This document shows positions 18,900 through 28,100 of a DNA stretch of 64,000 nt, in pieces (within the stretch, counting starts at the first letter, position 1; the number at the start of each line of letters is the position of its first letter). The notes below the pieces were generated by a model. That model worked only from the letters and a program-made list of their open reading frames with translations, made no database searches and was not told the DNA's origin. Made by a program: the position numbers and the translations under genes. The stretch is from NCBI RefSeq assembly GCF_013370205.1, contig NZ_JABWGV010000003.1:489501-553500 (forward strand), read 5' to 3'. This DNA comes from Qipengyuania atrilutea (GTDB lineage Bacteria; Pseudomonadota; Alphaproteobacteria; Sphingomonadales; Sphingomonadaceae).

Positions 18900-20645
18900 A
18901 TGGCGAATGAGGATACGGGCGAACCGGCCCTGACAGGCGCGGCGGAGCGTGAAGACGATTGGCTGCTGGAGCCGTGGGCTCCGCGGCCCTGGGGCTCGGC
19001 CGCACTCCTGGGTGTGGCCGGCCTCGTCGTCCATTTCCTGAGCGGCGTCCCCGACCCCACGCCCTGGCGGGCGGCGGCGACGGGCTTCGTCGCGGTCGCA
19101 TCGCTCAGCCTGGCGGTTACTTTCGCGCCGGGACGCGCAAAACCCTCGCTCATCTTCTCGCTACTGGCCGGTCTCGTCGTCGCCGGATTGGCCTGGCGGG
19201 TCGAGAGCGCGGGGGACCGATACGCTGCGCCGGAATTCTGGTTTGCGGCCGGGCTTCTGGCAGTCGGCCTCGCGCTGCCGCTGTTCCAGGCGGGGTTTCA
19301 CCGCCTGCGCTGGCAAACGCCGTACAAGGTGGCGCATTTCCATGTCTGGACCGATGCCATCAGCCTTGCCGGGGCGGCGGCCTTCACCGGACTTTCCTGG
19401 GCGCTCGTCTGGCTTCTCGCGGCGCTGTTCGAACTGATCCAGATCGATATCTTACGCGAACTTGTCGCAGAGGAGTGGTTCGGTCTTACCTTTGCGGGAG
19501 CCGCATTCGGCGCCGCACTCGGCACGCTCAGGAACCAGCTGCGCATTCTCGGCACGCTGCAATCGGTTGTCCTGCTGGTTTTCTCGCTGCTAGCCGTGCC
19601 GCTGGCTGCCGCGCTCGCTGTCTTTCTCGTTGCCGTCATCTTCTCCGGCCTCGATGTGCTGTGGGAAGCGACGCGCAGCGCCACGCCCGTCCTCCTCGCC
19701 ATTGCAGTCGGCAGCTTCGTGCTGGTGAACGCCGTGGTGCGCGACGAGCGCGCCGACATGAGCGGTTCGCGCATCATGCGGATCGCGGCACGCATCCTCG
19801 CGCTAGGCATCCTGCCGCTTACAATCTTTGCCGCCATCTCGATGGGAATGCGCATCGCGCAGCACGGCCTCAGTCCGGAACGCATCTGGTCGCTGATCGC
19901 CATCGCGGTGGGCGTGGCCTACGGGGTCGGTTATTTCGCAGCGGTGCTGCGCGGCTGGCGCGGCGAATGGGACGAGCGGCTGCGGCGCGCCAACATGCAC
20001 CTCGCAGTCGCGACCTGCGTAATCGCTTTCATACTCGCCCTGCCGATCGTGGACTTCGGAGCTGTTTCTGCCCGCAATCAGGTCGCGCGGCTGAACAGCG
20101 GCAAGGTGAGCGTAGAGGATTTCGACTATGCCGCGCTACGCTGGGACTTCGGCGATGCCGGACGGCGGGCGCTGGAGAGGCTGGCAAAGGTTGGGAACGG
20201 AAAAGTTGCCAGCTTGGCAAGTGATACCGTTGCCATGCGGAACCGTCCATACGGGACGACATCAATGAACGAGCGCCGCCAAATTTCATATAAGCCTGAT
20301 CTGTCTAGGTTTGACGAACAAACTGCGGACGCCATCAGGGCACATTTGCGCGATGAGATCATATTGTGCCGGGAAGGGTGTCGAGTAATCAATTTGGGGG
20401 AAGTTCGGCAAGGGCGTTTGATTGCAGTTATGACGACCTCAGAATATGGAACCAATCCGCACCTGCTGCTGGTCAAGCCGAAAAGTGCAAAGGCTATCAC
20501 ACAACGCATAGTCGATGGCGCTCTCGTTCACGAGCATGAAGAACTCGGACGCGCACCAAGCGCCGATGGTGTGGTCGAACTACGACCGTTTACAGGTGTT
20601 CAAGTATTCGTGAATGGAGAACCTGCCAGTCAGCCCTTCAAATAG
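18900..20645 (+). CDS. DUF4153 polytopic membrane protein with divergent C-terminal tail
   Basis: This 581-residue protein has about ten hydrophobic helices in its first ~380 residues, consistent with DUF4153 membrane proteins of unknown function, then a soluble tail. The helical part has the high GC of its neighbours. From about base 20205 (residue ~435) the DNA becomes visibly less GC-rich and codon use changes (ATA, TTG, TCA, GTA become common) to the end of the gene. The tail contains GKVASLASDTVAMRNRPY and ends VFVNGEPASQPFK. No frameshift is seen at the change. The tail could be a replaced or acquired segment. Confidence 0.75.
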   Translation: MANEDTGEPALTGAAEREDDWLLEPWAPRPWGSAALLGVAGLVVHFLSGVPDPTPWRAAATGFVAVASLSLAVTFAPGRAKPSLIFSLLAGLVVAGLAWRVESAGDRYAAPEFWFAAGLLAVGLALPLFQAGFHRLRWQTPYKVAHFHVWTDAISLAGAAAFTGLSWALVWLLAALFELIQIDILRELVAEEWFGLTFAGAAFGAALGTLRNQLRILGTLQSVVLLVFSLLAVPLAAALAVFLVAVIFSGLDVLWEATRSATPVLLAIAVGSFVLVNAVVRDERADMSGSRIMRIAARILALGILPLTIFAAISMGMRIAQHGLSPERIWSLIAIAVGVAYGVGYFAAVLRGWRGEWDERLRRANMHLAVATCVIAFILALPIVDFGAVSARNQVARLNSGKVSVEDFDYAALRWDFGDAGRRALERLAKVGNGKVASLASDTVAMRNRPYGTTSMNERRQISYKPDLSRFDEQTADAIRAHLRDEIILCREGCRVINLGEVRQGRLIAVMTTSEYGTNPHLLLVKPKSAKAITQRIVDGALVHEHEELGRAPSADGVVELRPFTGVQVFVNGEPASQPFK

Positions 20646-20705
20646 ACTCTTTAAGCCACAACTCCCGCTTGAAGCGCGCCCGCCCGCTCGCTAACGCGCA
20701 CAGCC

Positions 20706-21008
20706 ATGTCAGTCGATAAACCCACCGTCGCGAAGATCGCGAGTCTTGCGCGGATCGAGATGGACGATGCCGCGCTCGAGCGCATGGTTCCCGAACTCAA
20801 CAACATCCTCGGCTGGATCGAGCAGCTAGGCGAAGTCGATACCAGCGCAGTCGAGCCGATGACCGCGGTGATCCCCAACACGCTGCGCCTGCGCGAAGAC
20901 GAGGTGAACGCCGATCCGAAGACCGGCGGCGATCGGCGTGAAGACATCCTCGCGAACGCGCCCGTTGCCGAACACGGCTTTTTCGGCGTGCCCAAGGTGA
21001 TTGAATGA
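20706..21008 (+). CDS. gatC: Asp/Glu-tRNA amidotransferase subunit C
   Basis: This 100-residue protein is the scaffold subunit of GatCAB, which converts Glu-tRNA-Gln and Asp-tRNA-Asn to the amidated forms. It has the typical start ([20 protein letters not shown]), the central [19 protein letters not shown], and the LREDEV motif with a C-terminal FFGVPKVIE. Its stop overlaps the gatA start (ATGA). Confidence 0.97.
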   Translation: MSVDKPTVAKIASLARIEMDDAALERMVPELNNILGWIEQLGEVDTSAVEPMTAVIPNTLRLREDEVNADPKTGGDRREDILANAPVAEHGFFGVPKVIE

Positions 21009-22501
21009 TGCCGAAGAACGCAGACGAACTTACGCAGCTCGGCGTCCGCGAAATCCGCGACGGCGTTGCAAGCGGCGATTTCACCGCGCGCGAGATTGCC
21101 GAGGCCTTCAACGCGGCGGTCGAACAGGCCGCTTCGCTCAATGCCTTCATTGTCGCCACGCCCGAGAAGGCGCTGGAAGCGGCAGATGCGGTCGATGATG
21201 CTCGTGCTTCGGGTAAGGACCTCGGGCCGATGGCCGGCGTTCCGATCGGCATGAAGGACCTGTTCTGCACCAAGGGCGTGCAGACGACGGCGGCAAGCCA
21301 TATCCTCGAAGGGTTCGTGCCCCAATACGAAAGCACCGTGTCGCAAAAGCTGTGGGATGCGGGTGCAGGGATGCTCGGCAAGCTCAATCTTGACCAGTTC
21401 GCGATGGGCAGCTCCAACGAGACGAGCTATTTCGGCAACGTCACCTCGCCCTGGCGGAAGACCGGCAGCAACGCGGACTTCGTGGCCGGCGGCTCGTCCG
21501 GCGGATCGAGCGCCTCTGTTGCAGCGCGCATCTGCCCTGCGGCAACCGGTACGGACACCGGCGGCTCAATTCGCCAGCCTGCAGCCTTTACCGGCATCGT
21601 GGGCGTAAAACCGACCTACGGCCGCTGCTCGCGCTGTGGCGTCGTCGCTTTCGCCAGCAGCCTCGATCAGGCCGGACCGATGGCCCGCAGCGTCGAGGAC
21701 TGCGCGATCATGCTCCGCGCGATGGCCGGCTTCGATCCGAAGGATTCAACCTCGCTCGATTTGCCTGTGCCCGACTGGGCGAGTGCGCTTGATGCCGACC
21801 TACGCGGCAAGAAGGTCGGCATTCCGCGAGAATACCGGATGGACGGGACCGATCCCGAAATTCTGGACAGCTGGGAACGCGGCAAGGAGTGGCTGCGCGA
21901 TGCGGGCGCGGAGATCGTCGACGTCTCATTGCCGCATACGAAATACGCGCTGCCTGCCTATTACATCATCGCACCTGCGGAGGCATCGTCCAACCTCGCA
22001 CGCTACGACGGCGTGCGCTACGGTCTCCGCGACCTGCCGGAGGGCGCGGGCCTTCAGGACATGTATGCCGCAACCCGTAGCGAAGGGTTCGGCGACGAGG
22101 TCAAGCGGCGTATCCTGATCGGGACATACGTGCTTTCGGCCGGCTTCTACGACGCCTATTACAACCAGGCGCAGAAGGTGCGTGCACTGGTAGCGCGCGA
22201 CTTCGAGCAGGTCTGGAACGAGTGCGACGTGATCCTCGCGCCGACTACGCCGACCGCAGCTTTCTCGCCCGGAGCGCAGTCTGATAATCCGCTCGCGATG
22301 TATCTGAACGACGTTTTCGCCGTGCCCGCGTCGCTGGCCGGCCTCCCGGCAATGAGCGTACCCGCGATGCTGAACGGAGACGGCCTGCCGCTGGGCCTCC
22401 AGATTGTCGGCAAACCGTTCGACGAGCAGGGCGTGATGAACGCCGGCCTCGCGATCGAACAGCGAGCCGGATTTACGGCTAAGCCGGAGCGCTGGTGGTA
22501 A
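21005..22501 (+). CDS. gatA: Asp/Glu-tRNA amidotransferase subunit A
   Basis: This amidase subunit releases ammonia from glutamine for tRNA-dependent transamidation. The 498-residue protein has the amidase-signature triad: Lys84 in PIGMKDLF, the cis-Ser around residue 164 in GGSSGGSS, and nucleophile Ser188 in [11 protein letters not shown]. Full family length. It is coupled to gatC. gatB lies 1.4 kb downstream, separated by an oppositely oriented glycosyltransferase gene. Confidence 0.97.
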   Translation: MMPKNADELTQLGVREIRDGVASGDFTAREIAEAFNAAVEQAASLNAFIVATPEKALEAADAVDDARASGKDLGPMAGVPIGMKDLFCTKGVQTTAASHILEGFVPQYESTVSQKLWDAGAGMLGKLNLDQFAMGSSNETSYFGNVTSPWRKTGSNADFVAGGSSGGSSASVAARICPAATGTDTGGSIRQPAAFTGIVGVKPTYGRCSRCGVVAFASSLDQAGPMARSVEDCAIMLRAMAGFDPKDSTSLDLPVPDWASALDADLRGKKVGIPREYRMDGTDPEILDSWERGKEWLRDAGAEIVDVSLPHTKYALPAYYIIAPAEASSNLARYDGVRYGLRDLPEGAGLQDMYAATRSEGFGDEVKRRILIGTYVLSAGFYDAYYNQAQKVRALVARDFEQVWNECDVILAPTTPTAAFSPGAQSDNPLAMYLNDVFAVPASLAGLPAMSVPAMLNGDGLPLGLQIVGKPFDEQGVMNAGLAIEQRAGFTAKPERWW

Positions 22502-22708
22502 CGTTTCTTTCCTCACGTAACTGTACGTATCAGCGCCGTAGTTAGAAGAAAGGGTTATCTGTTTAAGTACTGTACCGAAATTTGAATGATCAACCCGTAT
22601 TCTGAAAAGCGGAGTGGCAAAACGAAGGATTTTGGTTGACCGTAGATACGTTTTAATCAAGTCAACTTTAGATATCCTGTCGTTCGGAAATTTACGGGCG
22701 TGTTGCCA
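22502..22708. other. AT-rich convergent spacer between gatA and the GT61 gene
   Basis: These 207 bases hold no gene and no clear terminator stem. The GC content is visibly lower than in gatA (about 40% in the line from 22561, counted by eye), and the change begins right after the gatA stop codon. It looks like part of the same foreign segment as the neighbouring glycosyltransferase gene. Confidence 0.5.
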
Positions 22709-23797
22709 TCATCTCAATTTCTGATTCAGCAAATCAATCGTTCTCATGATTGTGTCTGTATTTACCGAAAAACTGTCGGTGCCTGTAGTTTCGCCAACGA
22801 TAATTCCGTACTCTAGATTTAACGCTTCGCAATATAAGCGCCAATGAAGATTGAACTGGTTTGGCCCCAACAACGTCAGGATACTTGCACCGGAAGGAAG
22901 AGCGCAAATCGCATGCGCAAACGCGGATCCTTCTGCTCCGATAGCTATCTTCGCGTTCTTCAACGCGTCCACGATTTCATCAGGCTGCATCGCTTCAGGC
23001 AGAATCGTTCTAACACCATGCCTTTCCAGTTCCGAACTGATCCTGTCTTCATCGATCAAAGAGCGACCAACAGCGTTCGGCCCTCGTTTCAAAAAAACAA
23101 TATCTGCACTATGTTTTTGCGCTGGCTTTGCCGTCCGTAGCCTGTTCCGTAATAATTCGAGCCGCCGCATTCGGTCTGATGTCACTTCGAAGTCGCGATG
23201 AACCCATAAATTCTCGATTTCCATCAACTCAGTTTTCTCGCAAGCTAACTTTGATAGCGTGCGGTAACCGAGTTCGCTCGGGCGAATGGTGCCCGCAACC
23301 GAAATTGGCACATGGCCTTGCTCGTGTACCAATATTTCCAAAGGCAATTGGTCGTGCAACCAATGCCCGAAATAGCGCTCTGATACTTCGGTAGACACTA
23401 GCGCCGCTTCGCCATGGTATTTGCTGATACGTGGCAAAAACCACCGCCGACTTTGATCTCGAACATATTGAACATATGACTTGGTCAAGATCGTGCCATC
23501 CGCCACGAGCGCGTCTTTAAGTAAATAAGCTTTTGACGCTCCTTGTCGAACACCGTTGCAATCAATCAACGCTATGTTCCTGGCGGGTGTCGAGTCTGGA
23601 TGATGCCCGGTAATCTTATCCAGTTCACCAGGTAGGTGGACAAGGGGGCGCGCGTTCCAATTTCGGCCTTCGTCAAACGTCACGACCTTGCTGGCAACTT
23701 CCTCTATCGAACGGTGCCGAATTCGCTGCGAGAGACGTGAAGTTATTGGCCAGATACTTTTGGACATCATAAAACACTTGCTCGCACAGTATTCCAT
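22709..23797 (-). CDS. GT61-family (DUF563) glycosyltransferase, probable insertion
   Basis: This 362-residue protein looks like a GT61/EOGT-like glycosyltransferase: the central [10 protein letters not shown] matches the family's HWL-D-LP motif, an [16 protein letters not shown] segment follows, and the C-terminal [19 protein letters not shown] matches the GAHG-A-N-F-P-G region. Such enzymes often act in capsule or LPS sugar assembly. The start is uncertain: ATG 23797 is chosen; ATG 23770 or a TTG at 23893 inside the gatB start are alternatives, and none has a strong ribosome site. The gene is much less GC-rich than gatA and gatB and runs against them, which suggests horizontal acquisition. 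Confidence 0.7.
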   Translation of the reverse strand: MEYCASKCFMMSKSIWPITSRLSQRIRHRSIEEVASKVVTFDEGRNWNARPLVHLPGELDKITGHHPDSTPARNIALIDCNGVRQGASKAYLLKDALVADGTILTKSYVQYVRDQSRRWFLPRISKYHGEAALVSTEVSERYFGHWLHDQLPLEILVHEQGHVPISVAGTIRPSELGYRTLSKLACEKTELMEIENLWVHRDFEVTSDRMRRLELLRNRLRTAKPAQKHSADIVFLKRGPNAVGRSLIDEDRISSELERHGVRTILPEAMQPDEIVDALKNAKIAIGAEGSAFAHAICALPSGASILTLLGPNQFNLHWRLYCEALNLEYGIIVGETTGTDSFSVNTDTIMRTIDLLNQKLR

Positions 23798-23882
23798 TCG
23801 TCGCAATCGGTTCGCTGGTCTACGTTTTCTTACAACGCCAACCGTCTTGCAATTCGGTGCGCCTCGCAGCAAGGCTGACCGA

Positions 23883-25394
23883 ATGAGCAACAACTACCGC
23901 ATCCAGGGCGCGACGGGCGAATGGGAGGTCGTGATCGGCCTCGAGGTCCACGCGCAGGTCACCAGCCAGTCCAAGCTGTTCTCTTCCGCCGCGACCGAAT
24001 TCGGGGCCGAGCCGAACACACAGGTCAGCCTGATCGACGCCGCAATGCCCGGAATGTTGCCGGTGCCCAACCGCGAGTGCATTCGTCAGGCGGTGCGTAC
24101 CGGCATGGCGATCGAGGCGGAGATCAATCGCTACTCGCGCTTCGATCGGAAGAACTACTTCTACGCCGACTTGCCGCAGGGCTATCAGATCAGCCAGCTT
24201 TACCATCCGATCGTGGGCGAGGGACAGATCCTGCTCGAGGCGGACGAGAAGGCCGGCATTCCCGAAGACAAGGTCATCGGGATCGAACGCATTCATATCG
24301 AGCAGGATGCGGGCAAGCTGATGCATGATCAGCACCCCACGATGAGCTACGTCGATCTAAACCGCTGCGGCGTGGCGCTGATGGAAATCGTCAGCAAGCC
24401 CGACATGCGCTCGCCCGCCGAAGCCGGTGCTTATGTCCGCAAGCTGCGCAGCATCCTGCGCTACGTGGGCAGCTGCGACGGGAATATGGAACAGGGCTCG
24501 ATGCGGGCGGACGTCAACGTCTCGGTTCGCAAACCGGGCGAAGAATTCGGCACGCGTACGGAGACGAAGAACGTCAATTCCGTTCGATTCGTCATGGCGG
24601 TCATCGAAGGCGAGGCGCGCCGCCAGATCGAATTGATCGAGGATGGCGGAACGGTTGTGCAGGAAACGCGGCTCTACGATCCCGACCGGAACGAGACGCG
24701 ATCGATGCGCTCGAAAGAGGACGCGCACGACTATCGCTATTTCCCCGATCCCGATCTGCTGCCGCTCGAACTCGAAGAGTCCTTCCTTGAGGAATGCCGC
24801 GCGTCGCTGCCCGAACTTCCCGACGCGAAGCGGGCGCGCTACACCGGCGAGCTGGGCCTGACGGATTACAACGCCGCTGTCCTGACTGCGGAAGTGGAAA
24901 CTTTTGCGCGGTTCGAAACGCTACTTGCGGAAACTGCAAAGCGGCTGGGCAAGAGCGGGGCCGCGGTCGCCACGCAGGTCGCGAACTGGACCTTGTCCGT
25001 CGCGCCGGGCGTCATCAAGTCGCTGGGCGAGGAAGCGAAGCTCGAACACAATACGGCAAGCGCCAATGCCGCGATCCTCGAAATGGCCGACAGCGGTGAG
25101 ATTTCGGGCGGTCAGGCTAAGGAAATCTATGAGATCGTACTGAAGACCGGCCGCGATCCGGCAGAGATCGCCGATACCGAGGGGCTGAAGCAGCAGTCGG
25201 ATACCGGCGCGATCGAAGCGGAGATCGACAAGGTGCTCGCGGCCAACCAGGACAAGGTGGAGCAGTACCGGTCGGGTAAGGACAAACTGTTCGGTTTCTT
25301 CGTCGGACACACGATGAAAGCGATGCAGGGCAAGGCCAATCCGCAGGTCGTGAACGAACTGCTGAAGGCAAAGCTCGGTCCGTCGCCGCAATAA
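23883..25394 (+). CDS. gatB: Asp/Glu-tRNA amidotransferase subunit B
   Basis: This is the tRNA-binding and kinase-like subunit of GatCAB. The 503-residue protein starts [25 protein letters not shown] and has [11 protein letters not shown], the [16 protein letters not shown] motif, and the C-terminal YqeY-like helical tail ([10 protein letters not shown]). The frame is open about 65 codons upstream, but that extension is AT-rich and lies in the antisense of the glycosyltransferase gene. High GC resumes at this start codon. Confidence 0.97.
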   Translation: MSNNYRIQGATGEWEVVIGLEVHAQVTSQSKLFSSAATEFGAEPNTQVSLIDAAMPGMLPVPNRECIRQAVRTGMAIEAEINRYSRFDRKNYFYADLPQGYQISQLYHPIVGEGQILLEADEKAGIPEDKVIGIERIHIEQDAGKLMHDQHPTMSYVDLNRCGVALMEIVSKPDMRSPAEAGAYVRKLRSILRYVGSCDGNMEQGSMRADVNVSVRKPGEEFGTRTETKNVNSVRFVMAVIEGEARRQIELIEDGGTVVQETRLYDPDRNETRSMRSKEDAHDYRYFPDPDLLPLELEESFLEECRASLPELPDAKRARYTGELGLTDYNAAVLTAEVETFARFETLLAETAKRLGKSGAAVATQVANWTLSVAPGVIKSLGEEAKLEHNTASANAAILEMADSGEISGGQAKEIYEIVLKTGRDPAEIADTEGLKQQSDTGAIEAEIDKVLAANQDKVEQYRSGKDKLFGFFVGHTMKAMQGKANPQVVNELLKAKLGPSPQ

Positions 25395-25444
25395 CCGGCC
25401 GTCCGCATCAGCGGAGCAACCGTCACAACAAAGGGTTCGCAACA

Positions 25445-27607
25445 ATGCGCAAGAATTTGCTTACATCGTTCATGCTCGCGACGGTGGCCGCATCGCCACT
25501 TGCCGCCAAAGAGGGGATGTTCACGCCGCGGCAGTTGCCGGAAATCGCTGAGGATCTCGAAGCTACGGGTCTTGAGATCGATCCGGACCAGCTTTCCGAC
25601 CTGACTGGCTTCCCGATGGGCGCGATCGTGTCGCTGGGCGGCTGTTCTGCGAGTTTCGTGTCGCCCCAGGGACTTGTCGTCACCAACCACCACTGTGCCC
25701 GCGGTTCGGTCCAGTTCAACTCGACCGCAGAGAACAACTACCTCGAGAACGGCTTCCTCGCGCAGAACGTAGGCGACGAACTTCCGGCCGCACCCGGCTC
25801 GCGCATTTACGTCACGACGAAGATCGAAGACGTGACGGACCGGATGCGCGAGGGCGTCGATGCCATGTCCGCGCGCGAACGTTACGACACGCTCGAACAG
25901 CGGATGAAGGACATCACCGCCGAATGCGAGCAGGACGCCGGCTACCGCTGCCAGGTGGCGAGCTTCTACGGCGGAGCGGAATATACGCTTATCAAGCGCC
26001 TCGAAGTACGCGACGTGCGGCTTGTCTACGCTCCTGCCGACTCGATTGGTAAATACGGCGGCGACGTCGACAATTGGATGTGGCCGCGCCACACGGGCGA
26101 CTTCGCGTTCTACCGCGCCTATGTCGCGCCCGACGGCTCGGCTGCGGACTTCAGCGAAGCGAACGTGCCTTACGAGCCCGAGCATCACCTGAAGGTAAGC
26201 GCTGCCGGCCTTGAGGCAGGCGACTTCGTGATGGCTGCGGGCTACCCCGGGTCGACCTCGCGCTACGCAACACTGAGCGAGGTGCGCAACACCTTCGACT
26301 GGTCCTATCCGACCTACGTTACGCTGCTGAACGATTGGATCGACACGATCGAAACGGCCGCTCCGGAGGGCTCGGACGAGCGTGTGAAATACGAATCGCT
26401 GCTCGCCGGTCTCAACAATTTCGAGAAGAATACGCGCGGACAGCTCGAAGGGGCACGGCGCGTGGGGCTGGTCGATCGCCGCCGCGAGCGTGAAGAGGCG
26501 CTTGCGGCGTGGATCGCCGCGGACCGTTCGCGCGCGTCTTATGGCAGAGCGATTGCCGGGCTGCAGGCCTTGTCCGAAGAAAGCGCTGCGGCCGCGCGTA
26601 AGGAGTTCTGGTACGGCTTCGCCACGCGCCCGACGATGCTGTCGACGGCGCAGCGCCTGTACCGCCTTTCGAAAGAACGGCAGAAGGCCGATGCTGAGCG
26701 CGAACCGGGTTTTCAGGAACGCGATATGGCGTTCTTCCGACAGGGGCTTCAGGCGATCGACCGGCGCTACGATGCGGGTGTCGACAAGGCGCAGTGGCTG
26801 CTGTTCCTCGACAGTTACCTGAAGGAGCCAGCGGAGAACCGCGTCGGGGTGTTCGACCAGGCGCTTGGCCTGACAGGCGATATGGACCGAGCGGCGCTGT
26901 CTGCGAAGCTCGACAGCTACTATGCCGGCACGACGCTGAATGATGCCGAACGGCGGCTTGCATTGATGGAAGCGGACCCGACGACGTTCGAGAACAGCGA
27001 CGATCCGTTCATCAAGCTTGCCGTCGCGCTCTACGACTACGACATGTCGTTGGAGGACGAGGAGAAGGAACGCTCCGGCCGTGCGCAGGCGCTGCGTCCC
27101 GCATATATGAAAGCCATCACCGAATGGCAGCGCGAGCAGGGAACGCTGACCTATCCGGACGCGAACTCCACCTTGCGCGTGACTTACGGCACGGTGCTGG
27201 GCGGATCGCCCAAGGACGGCCTCATCTACACGCCCTTTACGACGCTAGAAGGGATACTGGAGAAGGATACGGGCGAGGAACCCTTCAATGCGCCCGAACG
27301 CCAGATCACGGAAATCCGGGAGAAAGACTACGGACCTTACGCACTCGACAGCATCGGGACGGTTCCGGTGAACTTCCTCTCCGACCTCGATTCGACGGGT
27401 GGGAACAGCGGCTCGGCTACGCTGAACGCGCGTGCCGAACTGGTCGGTCTGCTGTTCGACGGTACGTTCGAAAGCGTGAACTCCGACTGGGACTTCGACC
27501 CGCGCACTACGCGCACGATCCACGTCGATACGCGCTACATGCTGTGGGTCATGGACAAGGTCGACGGCGCGGACAAGCTGATCGCGGAAATGGATATCGT
27601 CCGCTAA
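25445..27607 (+). CDS. Exported S46-family dipeptidyl-peptidase (DPP7/DPP11 type)
   Basis: This is a periplasmic serine exopeptidase that removes dipeptides from peptide N-termini. The 720-residue protein has a signal peptide (about 1-21, ending SPLAA), the catalytic histidine region TNHHC (residues 80-84), a DNWMWPRHTGDF segment with a likely catalytic aspartate, and the nucleophile in TGGNSGS (Ser655). The family is typical of peptide-scavenging bacteria. Whether it prefers hydrophobic or acidic residues (DPP7 or DPP11) cannot be read safely. A bidirectional terminator follows. Confidence 0.92.
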   Translation: MRKNLLTSFMLATVAASPLAAKEGMFTPRQLPEIAEDLEATGLEIDPDQLSDLTGFPMGAIVSLGGCSASFVSPQGLVVTNHHCARGSVQFNSTAENNYLENGFLAQNVGDELPAAPGSRIYVTTKIEDVTDRMREGVDAMSARERYDTLEQRMKDITAECEQDAGYRCQVASFYGGAEYTLIKRLEVRDVRLVYAPADSIGKYGGDVDNWMWPRHTGDFAFYRAYVAPDGSAADFSEANVPYEPEHHLKVSAAGLEAGDFVMAAGYPGSTSRYATLSEVRNTFDWSYPTYVTLLNDWIDTIETAAPEGSDERVKYESLLAGLNNFEKNTRGQLEGARRVGLVDRRREREEALAAWIAADRSRASYGRAIAGLQALSEESAAAARKEFWYGFATRPTMLSTAQRLYRLSKERQKADAEREPGFQERDMAFFRQGLQAIDRRYDAGVDKAQWLLFLDSYLKEPAENRVGVFDQALGLTGDMDRAALSAKLDSYYAGTTLNDAERRLALMEADPTTFENSDDPFIKLAVALYDYDMSLEDEEKERSGRAQALRPAYMKAITEWQREQGTLTYPDANSTLRVTYGTVLGGSPKDGLIYTPFTTLEGILEKDTGEEPFNAPERQITEIREKDYGPYALDSIGTVPVNFLSDLDSTGGNSGSATLNARAELVGLLFDGTFESVNSDWDFDPRTTRTIHVDTRYMLWVMDKVDGADKLIAEMDIVR

Positions 27608-27630
27608 GCCGGACGCACGACCGAACAAAA

Positions 27631-27669
27631 AAGGCCCGCCGGATCGCTCCGACGGGCCTTTTCTTTTGT
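27631..27669. terminator. Bidirectional intrinsic terminator
   Basis: A 13-position stem with one mismatch (AAGGCCCG...CGGGCCTT, arms 27631-27643 and 27648-27660) is preceded by a run of A and followed by a run of T, so it can stop transcription of the S46 gene and of the convergent 101-residue gene. Confidence 0.85.
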
Positions 27670-27680
27670 AAGTTCTCAAA

Positions 27681-27986
27681 TCAGCCCTGGCGTTCGCCTG
27701 TCAGCGGCATTGCGCCGAACGCACCGGCATTGACGTTACCGGTCATCTGATCGCCGTTCACCGTCGCCTCGCAATCGAGCGTCATCGGCATCGGGACGGT
27801 CATGTTCATCTTCCACTTCAGCGTATCGCCGGAGATCGTGCCGTTTTCCACGTCCATCGAACCCATGCCGCCAGCCATCGAGCCGGTGAAGGTGTTGCCG
27901 TCATCACCCGGAACGACGGTGAAAGTTCCCTTCTGGTCGCCCATCGGGCTCTTGACGACGGTATCGTAGGTTCCTGCAACTGACAT
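27681..27986 (-). CDS. 101-aa beta-rich protein of unknown function
   Basis: This small cytoplasmic-looking protein starts MSVAGTYDTVVKSPMGDQKG and has no signal peptide. It is built of short Gly/Asp turns and Thr/Met-rich strands (GTFTVVPGDDGNTFTG, MDVENGTISGDTLKW, MPMTLDCEATVNGDQM), suggesting a small antiparallel beta barrel or clamp. Similar short proteins are common in sphingomonads as hypotheticals. A good ribosome site (GAGGAG) precedes the ATG. It converges on the S46 peptidase gene through a shared terminator. The function is unknown. Confidence 0.75.
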   Translation of the reverse strand: MSVAGTYDTVVKSPMGDQKGTFTVVPGDDGNTFTGSMAGGMGSMDVENGTISGDTLKWKMNMTVPMPMTLDCEATVNGDQMTGNVNAGAFGAMPLTGERQG

Positions 27987-28100
27987 TCAAATTCTCCTCA
28001 TGTGCAAAGTGGATGGCGCGGATTTCGCCGCTGCTTACATATATGTCAACAAGTGGCCGCCCGCGCCCGTTCCCGAGAGAGAAGGGGGCGGGCGAATGCG

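Noticed and set aside
23688-23882. N-terminal extension of gatB
   Set aside because: It is AT-rich, antisense to the GT61 gene and has no GatB similarity; the family start is at 23883.
22709-23893. A mobile element around the GT61 gene
   Set aside because: No transposase, terminal inverted repeat or target duplication was seen at either border.
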